Part shown: positions 55,384 through 63,726 of the stretch, piece after piece
How the letters are laid out: every line of letters starts with the position of its first letter
Numbering within the stretch: the stretch's first letter is position 1
Source of the DNA: an uncultured Moraxella sp.
Lineage (GTDB): Bacteria > Pseudomonadota > Gammaproteobacteria > Pseudomonadales > Moraxellaceae
Length of the DNA stretch: 64,000 nt
Reading direction: 5' to 3'
Assembly (NCBI GenBank): GCA_943908425.1
Contig: CALTTC010000010.1
Location: 1-64,000 of the forward strand
The notes under the pieces: model-generated
What the model was told of the DNA's origin: nothing
Seen by the model: the letters and a program-made list of their open reading frames with translations, nothing else
Database searches by the model: none
Made by a program: the position numbers and the translations under genes

Positions 55384-55430
55384 TTATGCTAATAATTAAA
55401 TTATTTATGCTAATAATTAAATTATGCTAA
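55384..55430. repeat. ATGCTAATAATTAAATT repeats upstream of fmt
   Basis: The unit ATGCTAATAATTAAATT occurs twice with a 21-base period, and a third degenerate copy (ATGCTAATGATTAAA) follows. This gap (55072-55460) otherwise lacks content I can name. Confidence 0.85.
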
Positions 55431-55460
55431 TGATTAAAAATTTTTATTGAGAGTGTTGTT

Positions 55461-56477
55461 GTGTCAAATTCTTTATCAGCGTTATCATCATCAAAACTTC
55501 GCTTAATTTTTGCAGGTACGCCTGAGTTTGCCAAAGTGATTTTACAAGCGTTAATTGACCATCAAGATGAGTTAAATATTGACATTGTTGCCGTGTACAC
55601 TCAGCCTGACCGCAAGGCAGGACGTGGGCAAAAACTCACCGCATCGCCTGTCAAAGCATTGGCACAAGCAGTCAATATCCCTGTGGAACAACCTGCGAGC
55701 TTTAGCCTAAATTATGAAAAAGATGGCATAAGCGGTCAAGTTTCACGTGAAACATTGGCAAATTATCGCCCTGATGTGATGGTGGTGGCAGCTTATGGGC
55801 TGATTTTGCCACTTGGGGTGTTAAATACGCCACGCTTGGGTTGTATCAATGTTCACGCATCATTATTGCCCCGTTTTCGTGGGGCCGCCCCCATTCAGCG
55901 AGCGATTTTGGCAGGCGATGACAGCACAGGCGTTACCATTATGCAGATGGCACAGGGGCTAGACACAGGCGATATGTTGTATGCCAAGGCGTGTGCCATT
56001 GATGATACCGATACCAGTGCCAGTTTGCACGATAAATTGGCGGATTTGGGCGGTCAAGCCATTATTTGGGTATTGGCAGAGCTAAAAAAATATCAAGATA
56101 AGGCTCAAAAACAAGACGAAGCCTTGGCAACTTATGCCCAAAAAATTCACAGCGATGAAGGGCGAATTGACTGGCAACAGCCCGCCAAACAGATACAGCG
56201 ACAAATTCGTGCCTTAAATTGCTTTGCTTATTTTAAAGGTGAACGCATTAAAATTTTATCGGCAATGCCCATTAAAGACAATCAAACCACTGCCGAGCCA
56301 TCAGGCAAGATAATTGGCGTGGGCAAAAATGCGATATTGGTGGCGTGTGGCAAAAATGCCGATGGCGTGTCGCACTTATTAAACATCACAAAAATGCAAT
56401 GGGCAGGGGGCAAGCCACTCACTGCCGAGCAAATTGCCGTGGGTGATAAATTGCAAGTGGGGGCGTATTTTGACTAA
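55461..56477 (+). CDS. fmt: Methionyl-tRNA formyltransferase
   Basis: Fmt formylates initiator Met-tRNA. The 338-residue product has LIFAGTPEFA at the N-terminus, the catalytic segment INVHASLLPRFRGAAPIQ with the conserved Asn and His, and GVTIMQMAQGLDTGDML. The start is GTG. A parS site at 55740 is read in frame as VSRETL. def is not adjacent as it is in many relatives; rsmB overlaps its end. Confidence 0.96.
   Translation: MSNSLSALSSSKLRLIFAGTPEFAKVILQALIDHQDELNIDIVAVYTQPDRKAGRGQKLTASPVKALAQAVNIPVEQPASFSLNYEKDGISGQVSRETLANYRPDVMVVAAYGLILPLGVLNTPRLGCINVHASLLPRFRGAAPIQRAILAGDDSTGVTIMQMAQGLDTGDMLYAKACAIDDTDTSASLHDKLADLGGQAIIWVLAELKKYQDKAQKQDEALATYAQKIHSDEGRIDWQQPAKQIQRQIRALNCFAYFKGERIKILSAMPIKDNQTTAEPSGKIIGVGKNAILVACGKNADGVSHLLNITKMQWAGGKPLTAEQIAVGDKLQVGAYFD
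55740..55753. promoter_or_regulatory. parS site 10 (in fmt)
   Basis: GTTTCACGTGAAAC, in frame as part of QVSRETLAN. Confidence 0.9.
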
Positions 56478-57846
56478 TAAAGCCCCACAAACCAAACAGT
56501 TAAGCCCACGAGCCAAGGTAATTGCCCTGCTGGTACAAATTCAAACAGGCAAATCACTGGCAACGCTAATGCCCACGCTTTTGGCGACAGGGGCAGTGCC
56601 TGACAAAGACAAGGCGTTTGTTCACGAATTACTGCTTGGGACACTGCGTCAATGGTGGGCATTGTGCCGTATTATTGACAGCCTTGCCGACAGCGAAATT
56701 TATGATGACACCGCTAAGGCAGGGCTTGCTGTTGGCTTGTATCAGTTGTTGTTTATGGGTGTGCCTGATTATGCAGCGATTTTTGATACGGTAGAAGCAT
56801 TGAAACAGCTGGGTAAAGAGCGATTTGCCAGTTTATGCAATGCCATTTTGCGTAAAGTTGCCAAAAATCCCCAAAAATTTGCCAAAAAAGCGAGTAAAAA
56901 TCACAGCTTACCCAACTGGCTTGCCAAAAGATTAAAGCAAGATTGGGGGGAGTATTATGCCGATATGGGGCAAACACTGCGTCAATCTGCCCCTATTTTT
57001 TTGCGAGTGAATACAAGCTTTACTACGGTAGATGATTATGCTAATTTGCTTGCCCAACAAGGCATTGCGTTTGAAAAAGTGGCAACAGGATTTGTCGGCA
57101 ACGCTACAGATAACAGTGTTTTTAGCAGTGCTTTACGTTTAATGGACAATGTCAAAATCACCGACTTGCCCCATTTTGCTGATGGTTGGGTGAGTGTGCA
57201 AGACTTGCACGCCCAGTTGTCTGCACAGATTTTGACCAGTTTGACATTAAAAAAGGCAACGGTATTGGACGCTTGCACCGCTCCTGGGGGGAAACTGGCA
57301 CATTTGTTAGAGTTGTTTCACGTGGAACAATGCACGCAACTCATCGCCCTTGATAATGACCAAACACGCCTAAATCGTGTCAAGGACAACCTTGAACGGT
57401 TACGGTTGCAAGATGGGCGAGTCAAGCTTGTGTGTGATGATGCCACGACCTTTTGTAGCGACAAGCCCTTTGATTTGATTGTGCTAGATGCTCCTTGCAC
57501 CGCTACAGGCGTGATTCGCAGGCACCCTGACATCAATTTATTGCGTACGGATGACGATGTGGCACGGACGACTGCTTTACAAAATGCCATTTTGACGAAT
57601 TGTTGGCAAAATTTGGCAGACAATGGCTATTTGTTGTATATTACCTGTTCTTTGTTAAAGGCAGAAAACGAACGGCAGATTCAAGCGTTTTTGGCGTGTG
57701 AGCCTAATGCCGTGGCGGTAGAGTTTACATTGACCTTGCTCAATCAAATCAAACAAGATGTTGGCTATCAGTGTTTACCGCTTGATATAAATGATGGCGA
57801 TGGGTTTTATTATGCCCTACTACAAAAGTCAATCAAGGCAAAATAA
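56470..57846 (+). CDS. rsmB: 16S rRNA m5C967 methyltransferase RsmB
   Basis: RsmB methylates C967 of 16S rRNA using S-adenosylmethionine. The product (458 residues from TTG 56470) has an N-terminal NusB-like helical domain and a methyltransferase domain with VLDACTAPGGKLAHL (SAM site). Its two catalytic cysteines are in LDAPCTATGVIRRHPD and ITCSLLKAEN. It overlaps the fmt stop; TTG 56470 after a GGGG stretch is my choice, GTG 56443 is the alternative. A near-parS site with one mismatch lies at 57315. Confidence 0.93.
   Translation: MTNKAPQTKQLSPRAKVIALLVQIQTGKSLATLMPTLLATGAVPDKDKAFVHELLLGTLRQWWALCRIIDSLADSEIYDDTAKAGLAVGLYQLLFMGVPDYAAIFDTVEALKQLGKERFASLCNAILRKVAKNPQKFAKKASKNHSLPNWLAKRLKQDWGEYYADMGQTLRQSAPIFLRVNTSFTTVDDYANLLAQQGIAFEKVATGFVGNATDNSVFSSALRLMDNVKITDLPHFADGWVSVQDLHAQLSAQILTSLTLKKATVLDACTAPGGKLAHLLELFHVEQCTQLIALDNDQTRLNRVKDNLERLRLQDGRVKLVCDDATTFCSDKPFDLIVLDAPCTATGVIRRHPDINLLRTDDDVARTTALQNAILTNCWQNLADNGYLLYITCSLLKAENERQIQAFLACEPNAVAVEFTLTLLNQIKQDVGYQCLPLDINDGDGFYYALLQKSIKAK
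57315..57328. promoter_or_regulatory. parS-like site 11, one mismatch (in rsmB)
   Basis: GTTTCACGTGGAAC differs from the palindrome at one base and encodes FHVEQ. ParB binding may be weaker. Confidence 0.6.
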
Positions 57847-58014
57847 ATGATAACATTGCTATTTTATGATAATAAACTAAACCTTGTGCCACAAGGTAAA
57901 ATTAGCATAAACGAACTTGATGAGTTATTTGATGAGCGTTTTTCTAATTATAAATTGGGATTTGATGATATAGAAATAATGATTGGCAAAACGAGCTTGT
58001 TTATCTTGCGATGA
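57847..58014 (+). CDS. Small acidic protein of unknown function
   Basis: A 55-residue ORF starts on the base after the rsmB stop: MITLLFYDNKLNLVPQGKIS, then an acidic NELDELFDERF stretch. No family is recognised. The next ORF is in another frame and starts 14 bases later, so either they are two small coupled genes or remnants of one gene split by a frameshift. No strong ribosome binding site is seen. Confidence 0.45.
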   Translation: MITLLFYDNKLNLVPQGKISINELDELFDERFSNYKLGFDDIEIMIGKTSLFILR

Positions 58015-58027
58015 TAAGGATTTTTTG

Positions 58028-58258
58028 ATGATTGATTGTCATAAAATTGATTGTCATAAAGACAGCAGAGTTGGTTTTTTAAGTGATAGATTGTATTATT
58101 CAAACACTGTTTTAAATCTATTGCGAAAATTGGTTCGTATTAAAAAAAGCTTGTCTGGCGAAGTGGATTTGCCAACTGCTAAAATTATTTGTCAAGATTA
58201 CATTAATTTAGATAGGCAGGCATTTGAAGAAAACTATCAGATGTTTTATGATTGGTAG
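58028..58258 (+). CDS. Small protein of unknown function
   Basis: A 76-residue ORF with AAGGA upstream of the ATG at 58028. A perfect 15-bp tandem duplication (58031-58060) encodes IDCHK twice at residues 2-11. The rest (FLSDRLYYSNTVLNLLRKLV, then CQDYINLDRQAFEENYQMFY) looks like a small helical protein. Pairing with the preceding short ORF hints at an antitoxin or immunity type, but nothing diagnostic is present. Confidence 0.5.
   Translation: MIDCHKIDCHKDSRVGFLSDRLYYSNTVLNLLRKLVRIKKSLSGEVDLPTAKIICQDYINLDRQAFEENYQMFYDW
58031..58060. repeat. 15-bp tandem duplication in a small ORF
   Basis: ATTGATTGTCATAAA twice in tandem; the frame is kept because 15 is a multiple of three. Confidence 0.95.
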
Positions 58259-58513
58259 ACAATGGGAATTACGGTGGATACCAAACCGATACAGACCGTT
58301 GAACCAGCCGTTTAATACCAATCATTTAATACATATGGTCAATGCCAGCTTCAGCTCAAAGACAGATAAGGTATTTTTGCTGAATTATATGCTGATATGA
58401 TGGATTATCAAAGTAACTTAAAAAAAATCAAGAAAAACGCCAATCTAAGTGATGTCAAGGCAAAATTTGCCAAAACAGCAATAATAAACAAAAACAAACT
58501 TTAAGGAGTGATA

Positions 58514-59140
58514 ATGACAGCCCAAGCGATAACAACCCCAACCATTAACACCATTTATGGCATTGGACGCAATTACACCTTGCACGCTTATGAGCTGGGT
58601 AATGTGGTAGAAAGTGAGCCTGCGGTATTTTTAAAACCAAACAGCAGTGTAAATTGGGGCGGTGATATTGTGTTGCCACACTTTTCAAATGCGGTGCATC
58701 ACGAAGTGGAGCTGGTGTTATTGATGGGCGATATGGCAACAGATGGCAAGGTGAACCAAAAAAACATTGCAGGCTATGGCATTGGCATTGATTTGACCGC
58801 CCGTGATGTGCAAGATGAACTAAAAAGTCGGCGTTTACCGTGGACGCTTGCCAAAGGCTTTAAGGGGGCGAGCGTATTGACTGAATTTTTGCCAATGGCG
58901 GATTTGAGTGATGTTCGCTTACAGCTTTGGGTCAATGATGAGCTAAGACAAGATGGCAATACGTCTCAGATGATTTATAATGTGGATTATTTGTTGCAGT
59001 TTTTGCACCGTCATTTTGGTTTGCAAGCAGGCGATGTGATTTTTACTGGCACGCCAGCAGGTGTGGGTAAATTAAGCGTGGGCGAGACGGTAAAGCTTGG
59101 GCTAAATAACGAGCATTTTTATCAATTTAACGTGATTTAA
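58514..59140 (+). CDS. Fumarylacetoacetate hydrolase-family protein
   Basis: The 208-residue product matches the FAH family (YcgM/FAHD1 type): IYGIGRNYTLHAYELGN, then HHEVELVLLMG with metal-binding glutamates, GYGIGIDLTARDVQ, FTGTPAGVGKL. Members act as acylpyruvate hydrolases or oxaloacetate decarboxylases; which applies is not clear. AAGGAG lies five bases before the ATG at 58514. Confidence 0.92.
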   Translation: MTAQAITTPTINTIYGIGRNYTLHAYELGNVVESEPAVFLKPNSSVNWGGDIVLPHFSNAVHHEVELVLLMGDMATDGKVNQKNIAGYGIGIDLTARDVQDELKSRRLPWTLAKGFKGASVLTEFLPMADLSDVRLQLWVNDELRQDGNTSQMIYNVDYLLQFLHRHFGLQAGDVIFTGTPAGVGKLSVGETVKLGLNNEHFYQFNVI

Positions 59141-59191
59141 TCAACGTCATTTAATCAATGTGATTTAAAAAGATTATTTTAAGGAAAAGGC

Positions 59192-60604
59192 ATGAACTAC
59201 ATTAGTACTCGTGGCAATACGCCAAAAATGTCATTTAGCGATGTGTTGTTGATGGGACTTGCCCCTGATGGCGGTTTGATGTTGCCAGAAGATTATCCCA
59301 AAGTTTCACGTGAAACACTGGATAAATGGCGAGCATTGGATTACAGACAGCTTGCTTTTGAGATTATGCAACTGTTTGCGACCGATATTTCTAAAGATGA
59401 TTTAAAGGCATTGATTGACAAAACCTATACCCAAGATGTGTTTGGTAGCGATGAGATAACGCCTGTTCGTACCTTAAAAGACGGCATTAAAATTTTGGCG
59501 TTATCGGGTGGCCCAACGCTTGCTTTTAAAGACATTGCGATGCAGTTTTTGGGCAATGCTTTTGAATATGTATTAAAACAAAAAGGCGAGCGATTGACCA
59601 TTATTGGGGCAACGTCTGGCGACACAGGGTCGGCGGCAGAATATGCGTTGCGTGGTAAGGACAATATAGAGGTATTTATGCTGTCGCCCTATGGCAAAAT
59701 GAGTGCGTTTCAGCGTGCCCAAATGTATAGCTTAACCGATAAAAATATTCATAACATTGCCATTCGTGGTATGTTTGATGATTGTCAAGATATTGTCAAA
59801 GCCTTACAGCAAGATGTTGATTTTAAAGAAAAATATAATCTAGGCACGGTTAATTCTATTAACTGGGGGCGGATTTTGGCACAAATTGTTTATTATTTTA
59901 AAGGCTATTTTGCAAGCACCAATAACAATGATGAGAAAGTCAGTTTTTGTGTGCCGTCAGGCAATTTTGGCAATGTGTGTGCAGGGCATATCGCTCGTGA
60001 AATGGGTTTGCCGATTCATCGCTTGATTGTTGCTACCAATGAAAATGACGTGTTACACGACTTTTTTAGCACAGGCAAATACGCCCCACGCACCGCCGAC
60101 AAAACCTTTGTTACGTCAAGTCCGTCAATGGATATTTCCAAAGCGTCTAATTTTGAGCGGTTTATTTATTTATTGGCGGATAAAAATGGTGAAAAATTAA
60201 GCAAGCTTTGGCAGGGCGTTACTGCTGGACAAGGATTTGATTTGGCGGATTTATTAGACAATATCAATGGCACTTATGGCTTTGTTTCAGGCAAATCTAC
60301 CCACGCCGACCGCCTTGCTACCATTAAAGCGGTTTATGACAGCGATAATGATTTGATAGACCCCCATACCGCCGATGGGGTGAAAGTGGCTCGTGAAGTT
60401 CGCCGTGATGGGGAAGTAGTGATTTGTGCCGAAACGGCATTGCCTGCCAAATTTGCCGAGACGATTGGCGAAGCGGTGGGCGATATAGACATACCACGCC
60501 CAGAGCATACGCAAAATATTGAAAATTTACCGCAAAATGTAGTGGTGCTAGATAATAAAGCGGCGCTTGTTAAGGAGCAGATTGAGCAATTTATCAAAAT
60601 TTAA
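59192..60604 (+). CDS. thrC: Threonine synthase
   Basis: ThrC makes threonine from O-phosphohomoserine with PLP. The 470-residue product has MNYISTRGNTPKMSFSDVLL at the start, GGPTLAFKDIAMQFLG with the PLP lysine, and IIGATSGDTGSAAEYALRG, all family hallmarks of the long (yeast-like) form. AAGGA precedes the ATG. A parS site at 59303 is in frame as VSRETL. It is followed by a terminator. Confidence 0.97.
   Translation: MNYISTRGNTPKMSFSDVLLMGLAPDGGLMLPEDYPKVSRETLDKWRALDYRQLAFEIMQLFATDISKDDLKALIDKTYTQDVFGSDEITPVRTLKDGIKILALSGGPTLAFKDIAMQFLGNAFEYVLKQKGERLTIIGATSGDTGSAAEYALRGKDNIEVFMLSPYGKMSAFQRAQMYSLTDKNIHNIAIRGMFDDCQDIVKALQQDVDFKEKYNLGTVNSINWGRILAQIVYYFKGYFASTNNNDEKVSFCVPSGNFGNVCAGHIAREMGLPIHRLIVATNENDVLHDFFSTGKYAPRTADKTFVTSSPSMDISKASNFERFIYLLADKNGEKLSKLWQGVTAGQGFDLADLLDNINGTYGFVSGKSTHADRLATIKAVYDSDNDLIDPHTADGVKVAREVRRDGEVVICAETALPAKFAETIGEAVGDIDIPRPEHTQNIENLPQNVVVLDNKAALVKEQIEQFIKI
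59303..59316. promoter_or_regulatory. parS site 12 (in thrC)
   Basis: GTTTCACGTGAAAC, in frame as part of KVSRETLDK. Rightmost parS in the window. Confidence 0.9.
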
Positions 60605-60609
60605 CTAAC

Positions 60610-60645
60610 AAAAAGCCATCTTGTAAATAATAAAATGGCTTTTTA
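60610..60645 (+). terminator. Terminator after thrC
   Basis: AAAAGCCAT (60611-60619) pairs with ATGGCTTTT (60635-60643), followed by T. Confidence 0.8.
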
Positions 60646-60658
60646 GTGAGTGCATAAA

Positions 60659-60763
60659 ATGATGCTAAAAACCCTATTTGTTATTTTAAAGGTGATTTTA
60701 ATTGGCTTGGCTTATCATAAAATTTCACAAAAAATTATGAGGTTAATAATCAACGACGATTGA
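60659..60763 (+). CDS. Possible 34-residue hydrophobic peptide
   Basis: The frame encodes MMLKTLFVILKVILIGLAYH followed by a basic tail, and stops at a TGA that overlaps a TTG start of the next ORF (TTGA). It has no strong ribosome binding site and may be chance. Confidence 0.25.
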   Translation: MMLKTLFVILKVILIGLAYHKISQKIMRLIINDD

Positions 60764-61158
60764 CATTGCCAAAATATGTATTGATTGTCGGTTTACTAAT
60801 GACTGCCTTTTTTGGTTTGTGTACATTTATGATTATAATTACGCCAACCAGTGTCAATCAAACAGCAACTTGGCAGATTGCATTATTTTTTGGCTTATTT
60901 ACATTGTGGGGGATGTGTACGGTATGGTCATATGTTATTTGTCGTCATGCGTATGATGATCATGGATTAACGTACACGACATTATTTAATCAAAAGAAAT
61001 TTTTGGCATGGCACGCTATTGATGATATCAATTATTCAGTTATTTTAAGGTGTGGGATTTTAATCAGTAAATCAGGCGAAAAATTTTATATCTCTGATAA
61101 TATGATTGGGCTTGGCGATTTTATCCAAACGCTTAGTGACAAGGCATCTGCGGATTAA
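60760..61158 (+). CDS. Two-span membrane protein with C-terminal soluble domain
   Basis: The 132-residue product has two membrane helices (about 7-28 and 38-62) and a short soluble domain resembling the bacterial PH-like fold after the second helix (GLTYTTLFNQKKFLAWHAID, then SKSGEKFYISD). Function unknown. The start is uncertain; TTG 60760 overlaps the stop of the preceding short ORF, and TTG 60766 is also possible. Confidence 0.6.
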   Translation: MTLPKYVLIVGLLMTAFFGLCTFMIIITPTSVNQTATWQIALFFGLFTLWGMCTVWSYVICRHAYDDHGLTYTTLFNQKKFLAWHAIDDINYSVILRCGILISKSGEKFYISDNMIGLGDFIQTLSDKASAD

Positions 61159-61476
61159 TATTGGTAGTAAAATGAGACAAAAATTAATTCTTAATAATTG
61201 TGATTGCCAAAAATAATGACAAAGGCGAAAAATTGGGCGGATAAGAATTTTGTTTGATAGCTTAAAATAAATTTATAAATACAACATTGCGCATTGATTT
61301 ACTTAGTGATTGATATTTAGTGATTTTTTGATAAAATTGGGGTAAGTGTTGCTTTTATCGCAAATATTATGCCAATTAGGTTAATAAACTGTTAATCTTT
61401 TTTGCATTTTGTGTTATGCTAAGCAAAAATTTAAGCCTTCACTTTATTTTGATGACTTTAGATTAAAGAGAACACT
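61159..61476. other. Gap before the LysM gene
   Basis: AT-rich, with a possible promoter near 61400-61425 (TTTGCAT and TTATGCTA) but no strong match to consensus. No gene. Confidence 0.4.
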
Positions 61477-62559
61477 ATGGTTAAAACTACCCTAAAGGCC
61501 TTGGCGCTTGGACTTGCGTTGGTAAGTACCGCGGTTTTTGCAAACAACCCACCCCCCACCATCAAAGCTGATGCCCCTAACCGCTATGTGGTCAAAAAAG
61601 GCGATACCCTATGGGCGATTGCTGGTAAATATCTGGACGCACCTTACCGCTGGCGTGAGATTTGGGCAACCAACAAGCAAATCAAAAACCCAAATCTAAT
61701 CTATCCGAATGATGTACTAATTTTGTGTATCGTTAAAGGGCAAACGCTCGTGGGTGTGGATACAGGCGAGGGCTGTGCTGGCGTTGAAAAACAACTAACC
61801 GCGCCAGTCGTGCAAGCACCTGCAACTGTTGCTGTGACTTCATCAGAGCTTAGTATTCCAGCAATTCCTTTGCCGGTGATTAAGCATTGGCTAACACGCA
61901 CGATGGTTGTGTCACCACAGAATTTTGAAAACACGCCTTACGTACTTGCCTCCAAAGATGGCAATCTAATCACTGCCACAGGCAATAAAGTCTATACCAA
62001 AGGCGTGCCGCTGATCGTGGGACAGCGTTATGGCGTGTTCCGTGAGGGCGAGCCTTATGTTGATCCGCGCACAGGGGATGTTATCGGGCTTGAGGTCACG
62101 CAAGTGGCGGCAGGGGTGGTGACGGATGTCTCAGCGACGGGCATTTCAAGTCTACAAATTCGCAGCAGCTATGGCTCAGAAGTGCATGAAGGCGATAGAG
62201 TATTCATAGAAGTAGATGCCCCATTACCGCTGTTATTCTATCCTGCCCCAGCGACCGTATCGCGCGGTGGTATGATTGTGCGTACAATGGATGGTATGAA
62301 TACCGCTGCCAAAAGTAGCGTGGTTGCCGTCAATCTAGGTGCCAAAGACGGTGCACGCGTTGGGCATATCTTAGATGTCTACAAAAAAGGCAAACTAATT
62401 CGTGATGTGCGTGATAGCGATGTGCCGGTACGCTTACCAAGTGAGCTGGCTGGACAACTGATGATTTTTAAAACGTTTGACAACATTAGTTATGGCTATG
62501 TGCTGTCAGCGGAAGCGCCTTTAACAGCTGGCGATTACCTGCTACCGCCAGAACTCTAA
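61477..62559 (+). CDS. LysM-domain peptidoglycan-binding protein
   Basis: The 360-residue product has a signal peptide (MVKTTLKALALGLALVSTAVFAN), one LysM motif at about 37-85 (YVVKKGDTLWAIAGKYLDAP, then NPNLIYPNDVL), and a long C-terminal region of mostly beta character. It is exported and probably binds cell wall. Close homologues lie upstream of dprA in many gammaproteobacteria; here the genes are three bases apart. Confidence 0.92.
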   Translation: MVKTTLKALALGLALVSTAVFANNPPPTIKADAPNRYVVKKGDTLWAIAGKYLDAPYRWREIWATNKQIKNPNLIYPNDVLILCIVKGQTLVGVDTGEGCAGVEKQLTAPVVQAPATVAVTSSELSIPAIPLPVIKHWLTRTMVVSPQNFENTPYVLASKDGNLITATGNKVYTKGVPLIVGQRYGVFREGEPYVDPRTGDVIGLEVTQVAAGVVTDVSATGISSLQIRSSYGSEVHEGDRVFIEVDAPLPLLFYPAPATVSRGGMIVRTMDGMNTAAKSSVVAVNLGAKDGARVGHILDVYKKGKLIRDVRDSDVPVRLPSELAGQLMIFKTFDNISYGYVLSAEAPLTAGDYLLPPEL

Positions 62560-62562
62560 TCA

Positions 62563-63726
62563 ATGAAACTTGCGGATGACCAAAGGGCAACACTTGCCCT
62601 TTGGTTTACTGTGAATGCCTCTTTATCTAGTTACTACAAGTTAGTAGCGCGATTTGACACACCGCTTAATGCCTTGCGCGCAAGTAGTGCAGACTGGCAA
62701 GTGCTTGGGCTACACAAAGCCCACATCGCACGCTTTAGCGACCGCGATTCTATGAAAGCATTTGTGCGTGATATTGAGAATAATATTGCCAAGGAAGTAT
62801 ATGGCGTGTTATTTGAGCTACCACAAGGCCTACAAAATCTATATGACCCCCCTCCTGTGCTATTCTATCGTGGCAATCGTGAGCGTCTATTTGAGCCAAG
62901 CCTTGCCATTGTTGGTACACGCACGCCTTCTGAGTATGCCCAAAAAATCACTTTTGATATGGCACAAGCCTTGGTGCAAGCGGGGTTTGTTATTGTTAGC
63001 GGTTTAGCGATAGGGGTGGATACCGTTGCTCATAAAGGCGCATTGGCACAAAAAGATAAAGAGTATCTTGGCAAGACGGTTGGGGTAATGGGTACAGGTA
63101 TTGATATTTGTTACCCCAAACAAAATCAAGGACTGTTTTTTGAGATTGTACAAGCAGGCGGGTGTTTAATCACGGAGCTGTTACCGGGCACACCAGCATC
63201 AAAACACACCTTTCCAAGGCGTAATCGGATAGTCACTGGACTTTCTTCGGCGACTATTGTTACCGAAGCTACTTTGCAGTCAGGGTCAATGATTAGTGCA
63301 AGGCTTACCGCTGAACAAGGAAAACAAGTATTTGCTCTGCCAAACCGCATTGACAATCCTTTGGGTGAAGGTTGTCATCACTTGATACGAGAAGGGGCGA
63401 CACTTATTTATCACCCTGAACAAATTGTTAGTGAATTATCGCCGACGCTTGGGCAATCTTATACATTTTCTGCTCAATCTAGTGTGTTTGATGAAGCGGA
63501 ATCAGCTGTTTTAGAAACACCAAAAGCCAAGCCCGTCATAGCCAAACCTGCCATAGTACCGCCCCATTTGCAAGCGGTTTATGCCTTGATTGATGATAAT
63601 GCTAAAGATTTGGATACACTTGTTAATGCTAGCGGACTTGATATTGCTACGCTTTTAGTGCAATTAACTGAGCTTGAGCTTTTGGGGGTGATTACGCAAT
63701 TTGGCGGGCGTTATGGTAAGGTCTAA
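62563..63726 (+). CDS. dprA: DNA-processing protein DprA
   Basis: DprA binds incoming single-stranded DNA in natural transformation and loads RecA. The 387-residue product has the Rossmann fold with LAIVGTRTPSEYA, VIVSGLAIGVDTVAHKGAL, FPRRNRIVTGLS and NPLGEGCHHLIREGA, and a C-terminal winged-helix (DML1-like) domain. Its presence fits the natural competence known in Moraxella and Acinetobacter. It overlaps tsaC by 14 bases. Confidence 0.97.
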   Translation: MKLADDQRATLALWFTVNASLSSYYKLVARFDTPLNALRASSADWQVLGLHKAHIARFSDRDSMKAFVRDIENNIAKEVYGVLFELPQGLQNLYDPPPVLFYRGNRERLFEPSLAIVGTRTPSEYAQKITFDMAQALVQAGFVIVSGLAIGVDTVAHKGALAQKDKEYLGKTVGVMGTGIDICYPKQNQGLFFEIVQAGGCLITELLPGTPASKHTFPRRNRIVTGLSSATIVTEATLQSGSMISARLTAEQGKQVFALPNRIDNPLGEGCHHLIREGATLIYHPEQIVSELSPTLGQSYTFSAQSSVFDEAESAVLETPKAKPVIAKPAIVPPHLQAVYALIDDNAKDLDTLVNASGLDIATLLVQLTELELLGVITQFGGRYGKV

